NCBI RefSeq assembly: GCF_019264485.1
Contig: NZ_JAHVAA010000002.1
Location: 1-64,000 of the forward strand
Source of the DNA: Sediminibacterium sp.
GTDB taxonomy: Bacteria > Bacteroidota > Bacteroidia > Chitinophagales > Chitinophagaceae
DNA length: 64,000 nt
Reading direction: 5' to 3'
The position numbers and the translations under genes were made by a program. Below the pieces are notes generated by a model. The model searched no databases. It saw nothing but the letters and a program-made list of their open reading frames with translations, and was not told the origin of the DNA. Shown here one piece after another: positions 29,694-38,799 of this stretch (position 1 is the first letter of the stretch; each line of letters starts with the position of its first letter).

Positions 29694-30575
29694 ATGAAAA
29701 AAATAGTCATTCTTGCCATCGCGGCATTTTGTACCGCAGCCTTCCTGGGTTATAGTTATAAAACCCCCGCTCCTGAACCATTAACACCTGCCTGTTACGT
29801 AAGTTGTTTTACCACTGAAATCATGGACCAGTTTAAGGCTGAGGCAGCAACAACATCTTTTGCGATGATGCATGACAATCCCCTCGCCTATACACTTGCC
29901 GATGCAGCAGGTAAACCTGTTACATTTAAAGCCGCCGATGGCAGTACCGCAATGGGTTATGAAATACGCAGTAAGAAAAAATCGAATAAATGGTTGTTCG
30001 TGATACAGGAATGGTGGGGACTGAATGATTACATTAAAAGAGAAAGCGAAACTTTTTTTGCCGACCTCGGTGAAGATGTAAATGTAATTGCCCTTGATTT
30101 GTATGATGGTAAAATTGCGGCTACTGCAGACAGTGCCATGAAATTGATACAGTCTGCCAAAACCGAACGCCTCGAAAGTATTATCAAAGGTGCTGTAGCT
30201 TATGCGGGTGGCGATGCAAAGATATTTACCGTAGGCTGGTGTTTTGGTGGAATGTGGAGTTTACAAAGCAGTTTACTGGCTGGTAAACAGGCAGCAGGTT
30301 GTGTAATGTATTATGGCCGTCCTGAAAACAATATTGAAAAATTAAAAACACTCAATTGCGATGTCATAGGTTTCTTTGGCAATAAAGACCGCAGTCCTTC
30401 TCCTGAAATGGTGAATAAATTTGAAGCAGACATGCAGGCAGCCGGTAAAAAACTCACTACACATAAATATGATGCAGGCCACGGATTCGCTAATCCCAGC
30501 AACCCCGTATTTAATAAAGACGCAGCTGCAGATGCGCATAGTAAGGCGGTGGCATTTTTGAAAGAAAGGCTTTGA
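29694..30575 (+). CDS. Exported dienelactone hydrolase family protein
   Basis: 293 residues. An N-terminal hydrophobic signal (3-20) is followed by a low-complexity linker, so the hydrolase domain (about 75-293) is exported, unlike the cytoplasmic archetype. Catalytic pattern of dienelactone hydrolases: Glu106 in VIQEWWGLND, nucleophile Cys183 in GWCFGGMW, Asp232 in FFGNKDRSP and His263 in AGHGFANPS. The natural substrate is unknown; a lactone or ester is expected. It is a single-gene unit, divergent from pyrG and convergent with proC, with a word-built palindrome in the 3' gap. Confidence 0.85.
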   Translation: MKKIVILAIAAFCTAAFLGYSYKTPAPEPLTPACYVSCFTTEIMDQFKAEAATTSFAMMHDNPLAYTLADAAGKPVTFKAADGSTAMGYEIRSKKKSNKWLFVIQEWWGLNDYIKRESETFFADLGEDVNVIALDLYDGKIAATADSAMKLIQSAKTERLESIIKGAVAYAGGDAKIFTVGWCFGGMWSLQSSLLAGKQAAGCVMYYGRPENNIEKLKTLNCDVIGFFGNKDRSPSPEMVNKFEADMQAAGKKLTTHKYDAGHGFANPSNPVFNKDAAADAHSKAVAFLKERL

Positions 30576-30591
30576 GAACAGAAGAATATTC

Positions 30592-30652
30592 AACAGAGAA
30601 ACAGAGAAATGTTCAAATAAAACACACTTGGACATTTCTCTGTTCCTCTGTT
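30592..30652. repeat. Word-built inverted repeat B
   Basis: Arms 30592-30616 and 30628-30652 pair over 25 bases with two mismatches around an 11-base loop. Words AACAGAG and ACAGAGAAATGT match element A at 25366. Further copies of the word continue to about 30671 (tctctgttcctctgttt). It lies in the gap between the convergent hydrolase and proC genes. Confidence 0.8.
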
Positions 30653-30676
30653 TCTCTGTTCCTCTGTTTCTATGTT

Positions 30677-31477
30677 TTACATATCGTTTACAATCTTCTT
30701 ATAACTTGTTACCACTCCACGTATCAGCGATGAACTAAAACCCTGGTGTTCCATTTCATTGAGGCCGGCAATGGTACAACCTTTGGGAGTGGTTACTTTA
30801 TCTATTTCCTGTTCGGGGTGTGTATTTTTCTGAAGTAACAATTCCGCTGCTCCCTTTACTGTCTGCGCGGCAATAAGTGATGCTGTTGCTGCACTAAAAC
30901 CTATTTCAATACCGCCCTGGATATTGGCGCGTATATAGCGCATGGCAAATGCTGTTCCACAGGCGCCTAATACTGTTGCGGCATCCATCAGTTTCTCTTC
31001 AATAAAAACAGTTTTACCTAATTGATTGAACAATGATGTAACATATGTTACCTGTTCTTCATTTGCACCCGATGCATAAATACAGGTCATACTTTCCTGA
31101 ATAGCGATTGCAGTATTGGGCATGGCACGAAACACAGCTATCTCATTACCTGTTACTTCCCTGATATCTTTTACCCAGGCACCTGTAACCACACTCACCA
31201 TTACATGTTTTCCGGGAATGAGATAAGGTTGAATCTGCATAAGCACTTCCTTTAGCTGAAAAGGTTTAATGGCCAGGAGAACCCAGTCGGCATATTGTAC
31301 CGCTTCAATATTATTATTACTAACCAGCGCACCCTGCTGCTCCAGGTGTTTGAGTGTTTCAATATTTCTTTTGGTAATGATCAGATGGGCCGGACTGATA
31401 AATCCGCTCTTGATCAAACCTTCGGCCATAGCGGTACCCAGGTTACCGCCACCGATGATGGCTAATTTCTTGTTCAT
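30677..31477 (-). CDS. proC: Pyrroline-5-carboxylate reductase
   Basis: 266 residues. N-terminal Rossmann motif LAIIGGGNLGTAMAEGLI (5-22), then ADWVLLAIKPFQ, VSVVTGAWVKDI and FRAMPNTAIAI. The dimerisation/active-site helix region is ATVLGACGTAFAMRYI, followed by the signature KVTTPKGCTIAGLNEMEHQGFSS at about 227-250, interrupted only by normal substitutions. It reduces 1-pyrroline-5-carboxylate to proline with NAD(P)H. It follows hldD on the same strand, with palindrome C in the 106-base gap. Confidence 0.95.
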   Translation of the reverse strand: MNKKLAIIGGGNLGTAMAEGLIKSGFISPAHLIITKRNIETLKHLEQQGALVSNNNIEAVQYADWVLLAIKPFQLKEVLMQIQPYLIPGKHVMVSVVTGAWVKDIREVTGNEIAVFRAMPNTAIAIQESMTCIYASGANEEQVTYVTSLFNQLGKTVFIEEKLMDAATVLGACGTAFAMRYIRANIQGGIEIGFSAATASLIAAQTVKGAAELLLQKNTHPEQEIDKVTTPKGCTIAGLNEMEHQGFSSSLIRGVVTSYKKIVNDM

Positions 31478-31504
31478 GTCGATTGCTTTGTGAGTGATGG
31501 TTGA

Positions 31505-31572
31505 TAGTTAATAGTCGATGGTCAATAGCAGAACATTAATACCATGGACTATTGACCATCGACTATTAACTA
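31505..31572. repeat. Word-built inverted repeat C (24-bp perfect arms)
   Basis: Arms 31505-31528 and 31549-31572 are perfect complements with a 20-base loop. Words: TAATAGTCGATGGTCAATAG; the loop contains accatggact. It lies between hldD and proC, which are on the same strand. It shares ATGGTCAAT words with the elements at 34894 and 43379, and CCATGGAC with the hldD insertion and element M. Confidence 0.9.
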
Positions 31573-31583
31573 CCTCACCAAAT

Positions 31584-32603
31584 TTACCCTAAAGTTCTCA
31601 GATAATTTCTGACGTAATCGTCAACACCGGCTTCCAGTGAAGTAAATGGAGCCTTGTATCCAATACTGCGGAGTTTTTGCATATTGGCTTCGGTAAAATA
31701 TTGGTATTTATCACGAATATCATCCGGCATATCGATGTATTGTATTTCAGGCTTCATATCAAGCCCGGAAAATGAGGCTTTTACAAGATCAATAAATGTT
31801 CGTGCTTCGCCTGTACCTAAATTGTAGAGACCGTTATAGCCTATGGACCATGGACCATGGACCTCCGAAGGGAGTCCTTTGGACATGGCTTGCCGCATCC
31901 ATTCAATCACATTCACCACATCTTTCACGTAAACAAAATCTCGCAGTTGTTCTCCGTCTTTAAAATCAGGACGATGACTTTTAAAAAGTTTTACATAGCC
32001 CACATTTTTAATCTGGTTAAACGCATGCCGGATTACACTCGCCATTCTTCCTTTGTGGTATTCATTGGGGCCATATACATTGAAGAATTTAAGTCCGGCC
32101 CAGCAGGGAGGTGTATTCGTTTGTTGGAGTGCCCATTTATCAAACTCATTTTTACTGATACCATATGGATTTAATGGCTGGAGTTTTTCAACAACTCCGT
32201 GATCGTCATTATACCCCAATTCTCCTGCTCCATATGTTGCAGCAGATGAAGCATAAATAAGTGGTACCTGTTTTTCGGTGCAGTATTTCCAGACCGATTT
32301 CGAATATTCAACATTCAGTTCTTCATGAATCGAATAATCAAATTCTGTGGTATCTGTTCTGGCACCTAAATGAATGATGCATTCTATTGTTGGCTCGTGT
32401 AGCGATAACCAGTCGAATAAATTGTATCGTTCAACCAGATGTGCATACCCTTTCTGTTCCCAGTTCTTTCTTTTTGCTTCCACACCAAAATCATCCACCA
32501 GTACCAGATTACGATACTCCAGTGTGTTCAGGTGTTCCACCATACAGGAGCCAATAAATCCGGCTGCCCCTGTAACAATAATATAGGAAGCATTTTCAGG
32601 CAT
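31584..32603 (-). CDS. hldD: ADP-L-glycero-D-manno-heptose 6-epimerase
   Basis: 339 residues, extended SDR fold. Motifs: IVTGAAGFIGSCMVEHLN (9-26), ASSAATYG (118-125), the YGISK catalytic pair (147-151), FFNVYGPNEYHKGRMASV, LFKSHRPDFKDGEQLRDFVY and YNLGTGEARTF. It epimerises ADP-heptose for LPS inner core. It is longer than E. coli HldD (310 residues). An apparent in-frame insertion lies at residues about 240-257 between the VKDVV helix and GLYNLGTG, encoded by CCATGGAC-type palindrome words (31833-31886). Its start is 4 bases after the purL stop, so it is co-transcribed with purL. Confidence 0.92.
   Translation of the reverse strand: MPENASYIIVTGAAGFIGSCMVEHLNTLEYRNLVLVDDFGVEAKRKNWEQKGYAHLVERYNLFDWLSLHEPTIECIIHLGARTDTTEFDYSIHEELNVEYSKSVWKYCTEKQVPLIYASSAATYGAGELGYNDDHGVVEKLQPLNPYGISKNEFDKWALQQTNTPPCWAGLKFFNVYGPNEYHKGRMASVIRHAFNQIKNVGYVKLFKSHRPDFKDGEQLRDFVYVKDVVNVIEWMRQAMSKGLPSEVHGPWSIGYNGLYNLGTGEARTFIDLVKASFSGLDMKPEIQYIDMPDDIRDKYQYFTEANMQKLRSIGYKAPFTSLEAGVDDYVRNYLRTLG
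31833..31886 (-). repeat. Palindrome-word insertion inside hldD
   Basis: The plus strand contains atggaccatggaccatgg (31842-31859), followed by a short stem ggacctcc/ggagtcc. It encodes SKGLPSEVHGPWSIGYN in frame where relatives run directly from the helix into the GLYNLGTG strand. The words match those of intergenic elements C (31505) and M (59476). Confidence 0.6.
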
Positions 32604-32607
32604 GCAA

Positions 32608-34812
32608 CTAGTTGATCAGTTTTTCGATTGCAGTATCATAGAGGTTTTTCCAGCTATCGATGGTTCCCCATGATTCACCATTTACCTGAATAGTTCCATT
32701 GGTTACTGTACCGAGGATGGTTGCTGAAATACCGGCAGCTTTTGCTGCTTCTGTAACAGCCGTGGCTTTGTCTTTTGAACAGGAAACAACTACCCTGCTT
32801 TGAGCCTCTCCAAACCAGAAAGCATCTTTGCGTAAATCTGTAGCAGCATCAACAGTAAAACCTAAATCACGGTTAAATCCGCTTTCGAGCAGGTTAACGG
32901 CAAGTCCGCCTTCGCTGATATCATGCGCACTTAACACCTGTTTATTTTTTATCAATGAAGCAATCAGTTGCTGAACATTATATTCTTCATCAATATTAAA
33001 ATGAGGCGCGGGAGAGAACTCCACTTTTTTTAGTTTGTGCAGGTATTCCGAGGAAGCAATATCATTTTGTGGGGTACCAATAAGTATGATTATATCTCCT
33101 TCGTTTTTAAAATCGAGTGTCATACGTGCATCTACATCCTCTACAATACCTACCATGCCAATGGTGGGTGTTGGATATACAGGTCCGTCTGGATTCTGGT
33201 TATAGAAACTCACATTACCACCAGTAACAGGTGTATTGAATTTTCTACAGGCATCACCCATTCCTGTTACCGCTTTTACAAACTGGTAATAAACTTCTGG
33301 ATCGTATGGATTACCAAAATTGAGACAGTTGGTTACACCTATGGGTTCACCACCGCTGCAAACAATATTTCTGGCTGCTTCAGCAACTGCTATCATACCA
33401 CCTGTATACGGATCGGCGAAAACATATTTACTGTTACAGTCTACCGTTACGGCCAATCCTTTTCCTGTTCCTTTAGCTAATACAACCGTTGCATCACTTG
33501 GCGCATTGGTGGAAGTGTTCGCCGCGCCTACCATACTGTCGTACTGTGTATATACCCAACGTTTTGATGCAATATTCGGAATCTGAACCAGTTGCTCTGC
33601 CACAGATTTAAGATCAGTTACATCTTCAATGTTATTGGCATCAAAAGCTTTTATCTTTTCAAAATACTTTGGTTCACGGTATTCGCGTGTATACTGCGGC
33701 GCACCGCCACCTAATACCAGTTCATAAGCAGGTATTTCGGCTTCGAGTTCGCCATGCATGTAAAATTTGAGCAGTCCATCACCTGTTACTTCACCGATAT
33801 TACTGGCAGAGAGATCCCATTTTTCAAACACTTTCAATACTGCTTCTTCTTTTCCTTTCTCTACTACAATCAGCATTCTTTCCTGGCTCTCACTCAAGAG
33901 CAGTTCCCAAGCTTTCATATTTTGTTGACGGGTTGGTACTTTTTCAAGATCAATACGCATACCCACACCACCTTTGGCGCTCATTTCTGCTGTGGAGCAG
34001 ATGATGCCTGCAGCTCCCATATCCTGCATACCTATAACGGCACCTGTATTAATGAGTTCAAGACAGGCTTCGAGTAATTTCTTTTCCTGGAAAGGATCAC
34101 CTACCTGAACAGCTGGTAGTTCTTCCGCACTTTCAGCCGTAATATCAGCCGATGCAAAAGAAGCTCCGCCAATTCCATCTTTTCCTGTGGCACTTCCTAC
34201 AAAAAATACCGGATTGCCTATACCGGCGGCCGTTGCGCTGATCATATCGCCCGCTTTCATAATACCTACACTCATGGCATTTACCAGCGGATTGGTATGG
34301 TAACAGTCTTCGAAATAAACTTCACCACCAACAGTTGGTACACCAAAGCAGTTGCCATAATGACCAATACCATGTACCACACCACTTAAGAGGCGTTGTG
34401 TTTTTTTATCTTTCAGGTTACCAAAACGTAAACTGTTGAGTGAAGCAATGGGGCGGGCGCCCATGGTAAAAATATCACGCTGTATACCCCCTACACCTGT
34501 TGCCGCTCCCTGAAAGGGTTCGATGGCACTGGGGTGGTTATGACTTTCAATTTTAAATACTACACCAAATCCATTACCCATATCCATCAGACCTGCATTC
34601 TCCTCACCTGCAGCCACCAGCATTCTGCCACCATCTCGTGGAAGTGTTTTTAGCCATTTGATGGAGTTTTTATAACTGCAATGCTCACTCCACATACCAC
34701 TGAAAGCACATAGCTCAGTAAAGTTGGGGGTTCTGCCTAATTTCTGTTTGATGAGTTCGAATTCTTCTGCTGTAAGACGCAGTTTCTCGGCGGTTTGAAC
34801 AGTAATTTCCAT
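32608..34812 (-). CDS. purL: Phosphoribosylformylglycinamidine synthase, small (PurL) type
   Basis: 734 residues from ATG 34812. A longer frame from 34893 adds 27 residues unlike any PurL and crosses a promoter-like box, so the shorter start is preferred. Small-type PurL motifs: CAFSGMWSEHCSYKNS, the ATP/Mg segment GENAGLMDMG-type (here EENAGLMDMGNGFGV), ESHNHPSAIEPFQGAATGVGG, RDIFTMGARPIA, VPTVGGEVYFE, MQDMGAAGI and a C-terminal AHDISEGGLAV. It makes FGAM from FGAR with ATP and ammonia, and needs PurQ and PurS, which are not in the window. hldD follows 4 bases after the stop. Confidence 0.95.
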   Translation of the reverse strand: MEITVQTAEKLRLTAEEFELIKQKLGRTPNFTELCAFSGMWSEHCSYKNSIKWLKTLPRDGGRMLVAAGEENAGLMDMGNGFGVVFKIESHNHPSAIEPFQGAATGVGGIQRDIFTMGARPIASLNSLRFGNLKDKKTQRLLSGVVHGIGHYGNCFGVPTVGGEVYFEDCYHTNPLVNAMSVGIMKAGDMISATAAGIGNPVFFVGSATGKDGIGGASFASADITAESAEELPAVQVGDPFQEKKLLEACLELINTGAVIGMQDMGAAGIICSTAEMSAKGGVGMRIDLEKVPTRQQNMKAWELLLSESQERMLIVVEKGKEEAVLKVFEKWDLSASNIGEVTGDGLLKFYMHGELEAEIPAYELVLGGGAPQYTREYREPKYFEKIKAFDANNIEDVTDLKSVAEQLVQIPNIASKRWVYTQYDSMVGAANTSTNAPSDATVVLAKGTGKGLAVTVDCNSKYVFADPYTGGMIAVAEAARNIVCSGGEPIGVTNCLNFGNPYDPEVYYQFVKAVTGMGDACRKFNTPVTGGNVSFYNQNPDGPVYPTPTIGMVGIVEDVDARMTLDFKNEGDIIILIGTPQNDIASSEYLHKLKKVEFSPAPHFNIDEEYNVQQLIASLIKNKQVLSAHDISEGGLAVNLLESGFNRDLGFTVDAATDLRKDAFWFGEAQSRVVVSCSKDKATAVTEAAKAAGISATILGTVTNGTIQVNGESWGTIDSWKNLYDTAIEKLIN

Positions 34813-34819
34813 GATGCTG

Positions 34820-34827
34820 CGAAGGTA
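34820..34827 (-). promoter_or_regulatory. Candidate -7 box of purL
   Basis: The minus strand reads TACCTTCG (7 of 8 to TAnnTTTG), 7 bases before the ATG at 34812. It fits the short-leader style seen at the 20972 gene and argues for the 34812 start. Confidence 0.35.
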
Positions 34828-34893
34828 AGAAACAGAGCCGTGAAAAACGGAAGGGAGAATGTAAAAGTTTGTAACATTCAATTCATGAAACAT

Positions 34894-34946
34894 GAATGGT
34901 CAATGCTGAATGATTTATTCGATTCCTCACTCACCATTGACCATTC
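34894..34946. repeat. Word-built inverted repeat D
   Basis: Arms GAATGGTCAATGCTGA (34894-34909) and TCACCATTGACCATTC (34931-34946) pair with one mismatch. A further accattcacg word follows on the right. It lies 3' of the DUF2807 gene and upstream of purL. The near-identical arm occurs at 43379-43396. Confidence 0.85.
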
Positions 34947-34964
34947 ACCATTCACGTTTCTCCC

Positions 34965-35687
34965 CTACCCCTTCACAATCCTGCCACTACCCGCTTTATG
35001 GGTACGTACATTTTTGGCAGCACCGGTATAATATACATTACCACTTCCTGCTATACGGGCATCGATAGAGGTATTGGCCTGTACACGTATATTTCCGCTA
35101 CCGCTGATACTGGCCGTAACATCATCGCTAACCACTTCCTTACAATTAATATTGCCACTACCACTGATCCGGGCATCCACTTCATTGGATGTGCCTTTCA
35201 GGGTAATGCCTCCACTACCAGACACAGAGGCGTCGATACGCTCTATACGATCAAAGTCAACTTTAATATTACCAGATCCTGAAACCGCCACATTGGTGGT
35301 TCCGGAATTAGAGAATTTACCCTTTCCAATGATATCGCCACTGCCAGACAAATACAATCCTTTTACCTGACTGATAGATACATATACCACAATCTTGTTT
35401 TTGGACCTGATATTACCATTTTTACGGGCCCTGATATGAAGTTTGCCGTTTTCTACTTTGGTTTCAATGTATTCCAGCAGGTTTGCGTCGCCTTCAATTT
35501 CAATGGAATTGCTGTTGCCGTAGGCCAGCATTACATCCCATGAACCTGAAGAAGCCACACCCGAAAAACTGCCTACTTCCCGGGTTTCTTTTTTATGTAC
35601 CCCGTTTCCCTCCACTTTAAACCAGTTTAACTGGGCCATACTGCCAAACGATGTCAGCATACTTATAATCACTAATAATTTTTTCAT
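34965..35687 (-). CDS. DUF2807 (head GIN domain) secreted protein
   Basis: 240 residues from ATG 35687 (MKKLLVIISMLTSFGSMAQ, a clean signal peptide). A longer frame from 35792 runs back over the upstream terminator and is rejected. After residues 20-45 the protein is a beta-solenoid of short repeats (YLSGSGDIIGKGKFS, VAVSGSGNIKVDF, ARISGSGNINCKE, ASISGSGNIRVQA), the hallmark of the auto-transporter-like head GIN domain found in Bacteroidota. Function unknown, probably outer-surface or periplasmic. It lies downstream of the 35782 gene but beyond its terminator. Confidence 0.85.
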   Translation of the reverse strand: MKKLLVIISMLTSFGSMAQLNWFKVEGNGVHKKETREVGSFSGVASSGSWDVMLAYGNSNSIEIEGDANLLEYIETKVENGKLHIRARKNGNIRSKNKIVVYVSISQVKGLYLSGSGDIIGKGKFSNSGTTNVAVSGSGNIKVDFDRIERIDASVSGSGGITLKGTSNEVDARISGSGNINCKEVVSDDVTASISGSGNIRVQANTSIDARIAGSGNVYYTGAAKNVRTHKAGSGRIVKG

Positions 35688-35732
35688 GCTTTTTGGTTTT
35701 TGAGTGAAACGGGGGCGAGAAAAAAATGTTAC

Positions 35733-35759
35733 AAAAAAAAGCAGCCTTACAGCTGCTTT
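35733..35759 (-). terminator. Terminator of the 35782 gene
   Basis: The minus strand has stem AAAGCAGC/GCTGCTTT (35759-35752/35745-35738) with a six-base loop, then a run of eight T residues. It lies 23 bases past the stop. Confidence 0.85.
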
Positions 35760-35781
35760 CCTGATTAATTCAATACTGTCT

Positions 35782-36303
35782 TTACTCGGCAATAACCAGT
35801 GAATTGAAATACTGATCTTTTATCTCTTTCTTTTCACCAGAACCGCCCGATTGATAGGTAAGCGTTAACGCATACTGTTTATAAAAAACCATGCGGGTAG
35901 TATTGTGAAATTTCCTGCCGTTCTTACTGATTTCCAGGTCGAACTGATAATAGGTATGCTTATCCTTGTATTTTCCTTCAGCTTCAGCTTTAACCTCCCC
36001 GCCACTTTGGGTAATACCCATTTTAATTTGCTCCTTAAACTCTTCAGTATCCTTTAGCGCATCCAGTTCTTCCTGGGGAACACCCAGTTTGGTAAAGTCC
36101 AAAACAATCAGTCCCAGTTCGGTTGAATCGGCCATTACAGACTTCTTTATTAACTGCGGCCCACCCTGAGCATCAACAATAACCGGTTCGGTTGGCATAC
36201 TGATTTTTACCTTTTCAATGATATCCACCGTTTTCCAGTCTGTCAGTACGGGCATAAATGCTGAACCTACCACTGCCAGGACAATTACAAGTATTTTTTT
36301 CAT
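35782..36303 (-). CDS. Secreted protein of unknown function
   Basis: 173 residues. Signal peptide at about 1-20 (MKKILVIVLAVVGSAFM). The mature domain begins WKTVDIIEKVKISMPTEPV, and continues with ELGLIVLDFTKLG and KDKHTYYQFDLEISKNGRKFHNTTRMVF, a beta-alpha-beta pattern like periplasmic lipid- or stress-related proteins. I cannot name the family. It is a single-gene unit with its own terminator, divergent from glnN. Confidence 0.6.
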   Translation of the reverse strand: MKKILVIVLAVVGSAFMPVLTDWKTVDIIEKVKISMPTEPVIVDAQGGPQLIKKSVMADSTELGLIVLDFTKLGVPQEELDALKDTEEFKEQIKMGITQSGGEVKAEAEGKYKDKHTYYQFDLEISKNGRKFHNTTRMVFYKQYALTLTYQSGGSGEKKEIKDQYFNSLVIAE

Positions 36304-36555
36304 TTTCGCTTTTATTAATTGGTTGCGAAACTGCGCTTTTGATTACAGAAATCAAAAAATAAAGACAAAAATCGATTCAACTATTTATTTATCAAATATT
36401 TAGATCGAAAATACGGGGTTATTCATTACGAATTATAAAAAGTTACATATTTATATTTTTCCACAAAATGGCCACTTTTTACTAGTAAAATGATACTGAA
36501 AGTGTATTTATGCTGACTAAACCCTTATTTTTACGCAGTCAAAAAAACTTACCCT

Positions 36556-38739
36556 ATGTCTTTACGCTTTAATGCGATCAGCAGCATCAACAACAATGAG
36601 ACAAATATTCCGGCCAGTACCAAGATAACCGGTATTTTCGGAACCAATGTTTTTACCCTGAAAACAGCCCGTGAATTCCTGAGCGACGAAGCTTATAAAA
36701 GCCTGGTTACCAGTATCCGTGGTGGTAAAAAAATCGACCGTAGCGTGGCCAACCAGATTGCCAATGGCATCCGTGCCTGGGCAGAAAGTAAAGGTGTTAC
36801 CCACTACACACACTGGTTTCAGCCCCTCACCGGTACTACTGCTGAAAAACATGATTCTTTCTTTACCCTGAAAGGCGACGGAACTGCTATCGAAGAATTT
36901 GATGGTGCGGCCCTGATTCAACAGGAACCCGATGCTTCTTCTTTCCCCAGTGGTGGTTTACGTGCCACTTTTGAAGCACGCGGTTACACTGCCTGGGATC
37001 CTTCCTCTCCCGCTTTTATCATTGAAATTGGTCAGGGCAAAACCTTATGTATCCCTACCATTTTTGTTTCTTATACAGGTGAATCTCTCGACTATAAGGC
37101 GCCTTTGCTGAAAGCACTGGAAGCATTAAATAAATCTGCTGTTGAAGTATGTAATTTCTTCGACAAGAACGTAACCAAAGTAACCCCTACCCTTGGTTGG
37201 GAACAGGAATATTTTGTGATCGATGAAGCACTGGCCACTGCCCGTCCCGATCTGGTACAATGCGGTCGTACCGTGTTCGGCGCCTCTCCAGCAAAAGGTC
37301 AGCAACTGGAAGACCATTATTTTGGTTCTATTCCCGAGCGTGTATATGCATTCATGAGAGATTATGAGCAGGAGTCTTATAAGCTGGGTATTCCTTTACG
37401 TACACGTCATAATGAAGTAGCTCCGGCTCAGTTTGAGTGTGCGCCTATTTTTGAAGAAGTAAATATTGCCGTTGACCACAATACCTTATTAATGGATGTG
37501 ATGAGCCGTGTGGCCAAACGTCATAAACTGGTGGTATTGTTACATGAGAAACCATTTGCCGGCATCAATGGTAGCGGCAAACACAATAACTGGAGTATGG
37601 CTACCGACACAGGTGTAAACCTGCTGGCTCCCGGTAAAACGCCCAAGACCAATCTCATGTTCCTGACCTTCTTTGTAAACACCATCAAAGCGGTTCATGA
37701 TTATGCTGATATTATGCGTGCGGCCATCGCTTCTGCTCCCAACGATCATCGTTTGGGTGCCAACGAAGCACCTCCTGCCATCATTTCAGTATTCGTAGGT
37801 CAGTATCTGGCTAAAGTATTGTCTGATATTGAAACAAGGGTAAGCACCAAATTCGATGAGCAGGACGAAGCCATTCTTAAACTCGATCTGCACCGCAGCA
37901 TTCCTGAACTGATGCTCGATAATACAGACCGTAACCGTACTTCTCCTTTTGCCTTTACCGGTAATAAGTTTGAATTCCGTGCGGTAGGTTCTTCTGCCAA
38001 CTGTGCCATTTCCATGACCGTACTGAATACCATCATGGCCGATACCCTGAAGAAATTCAAGGCAGATGTTGATGCACTGATTGAGAAAGGCGACAAGAAA
38101 GAAATCGCCATCATGCAGGTTATCCAGAAATATATTGTAGAGAGCAAGAATGTATTGTTTGAAGGTGATGGTTATAGCGAAGAATGGCATAAAGAAGCTG
38201 AACGTCGCGGCCTGCCCAACCTCAAAACAACTCCTGTTGCGCTGGATGCAATGGTAACTGATAAAGCCAAAAAACTGTTTGAAAGCAATGGTGTTTACAG
38301 TCATACCGAACTGGAAGCACGTCATGAAATTGAGCTGGAGAAATACATTAAGAAAGTACAGATCGAAGCCCGTATCATGGGCGACCTGGCCATCAACCAT
38401 ATATTGCCTGCAGCCATCGCTTACCAGAACGACCTGCTGAGCAATGTAAACGGATTAAAAGCTGCCGGTTTAGGTGAAACTGCTTATAAGAGCCAGTTGA
38501 CTATACTGAAAGAAGTAAGCGAGCATATCCAGGTAATTCATGATAAAGTAAACCTGATGGTAGAAGCCCGTAAAGTGGCCAATAATATCGCCGATACCCG
38601 TGAGAAAGCCATTTCTTATGAGTCTATCAAATCAACCTATTTCGACGAAATCCGCTACCATGTTGATAAACTGGAGCACCTGGTTGACGACGAAAAATGG
38701 ACACTTCCCAAATACCGTGAGATGTTGTTTTTAAGATAA
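36556..38739 (+). CDS. glnN: Glutamine synthetase type III
   Basis: 727 residues, the length of GSIII rather than the about 450 of GSI. Diagnostic blocks: THYTHWFQPLTGTTAEKHD (about 80-98), FPSGGLRATFEARGYTAWDP (135-154), PTLGWEQEYFVID with metal-binding glutamates, RHNEVAPAQFECAP, NGSGKHNNWSM, and NRTSPFAFTGNKFEFRAVGSS near the C-terminal third. It makes glutamine from glutamate, ammonia and ATP as a dodecamer. It is a single-gene unit with its own terminator (38766-38799). A near-consensus -7 box TATTTTTA is at 36526-36533. Confidence 0.97.
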   Translation: MSLRFNAISSINNNETNIPASTKITGIFGTNVFTLKTAREFLSDEAYKSLVTSIRGGKKIDRSVANQIANGIRAWAESKGVTHYTHWFQPLTGTTAEKHDSFFTLKGDGTAIEEFDGAALIQQEPDASSFPSGGLRATFEARGYTAWDPSSPAFIIEIGQGKTLCIPTIFVSYTGESLDYKAPLLKALEALNKSAVEVCNFFDKNVTKVTPTLGWEQEYFVIDEALATARPDLVQCGRTVFGASPAKGQQLEDHYFGSIPERVYAFMRDYEQESYKLGIPLRTRHNEVAPAQFECAPIFEEVNIAVDHNTLLMDVMSRVAKRHKLVVLLHEKPFAGINGSGKHNNWSMATDTGVNLLAPGKTPKTNLMFLTFFVNTIKAVHDYADIMRAAIASAPNDHRLGANEAPPAIISVFVGQYLAKVLSDIETRVSTKFDEQDEAILKLDLHRSIPELMLDNTDRNRTSPFAFTGNKFEFRAVGSSANCAISMTVLNTIMADTLKKFKADVDALIEKGDKKEIAIMQVIQKYIVESKNVLFEGDGYSEEWHKEAERRGLPNLKTTPVALDAMVTDKAKKLFESNGVYSHTELEARHEIELEKYIKKVQIEARIMGDLAINHILPAAIAYQNDLLSNVNGLKAAGLGETAYKSQLTILKEVSEHIQVIHDKVNLMVEARKVANNIADTREKAISYESIKSTYFDEIRYHVDKLEHLVDDEKWTLPKYREMLFLR

Positions 38740-38765
38740 TCGTTCTTTTTGACTTGAGCAATGAT

Positions 38766-38799
38766 AGCCCTGTGCCGTTCCCGGTGCGGGGCTTTTTTA
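38766..38799 (+). terminator. Terminator of glnN
   Basis: Stem AGCCCTGTGCC / GGTGCGGGGCT (38766-38776/38783-38793) with G-U pairs, followed by six T residues. It lies 27 bases past the glnN stop. Confidence 0.8.

Noticed and set aside
29694..30575. Dienelactone hydrolase as part of an aromatic degradation operon
   Set aside because: No ring-cleavage or other catabolic genes are nearby, and the protein is exported, unlike the chlorocatechol-pathway enzyme.
33037..33586. Plus-strand frames opposite purL
   Set aside because: Antisense to a conserved enzyme, rich in rare residue patterns, without promoter or homology features.
34812..34893. N-terminal extension of purL from ATG 34893
   Set aside because: The extra 27 residues do not resemble PurL, overlap a -7-like box, and the family start MEITVQTAEKL is at 34812.
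35687..35792. N-terminal extension of the DUF2807 protein
   Set aside because: It reads through the terminator of the upstream gene; the proper signal peptide begins at 35687.
37786..38400. 204-codon minus-strand frame opposite glnN
   Set aside because: It is a shadow of the highly conserved GSIII coding strand and shows no recognisable domain or start signals.
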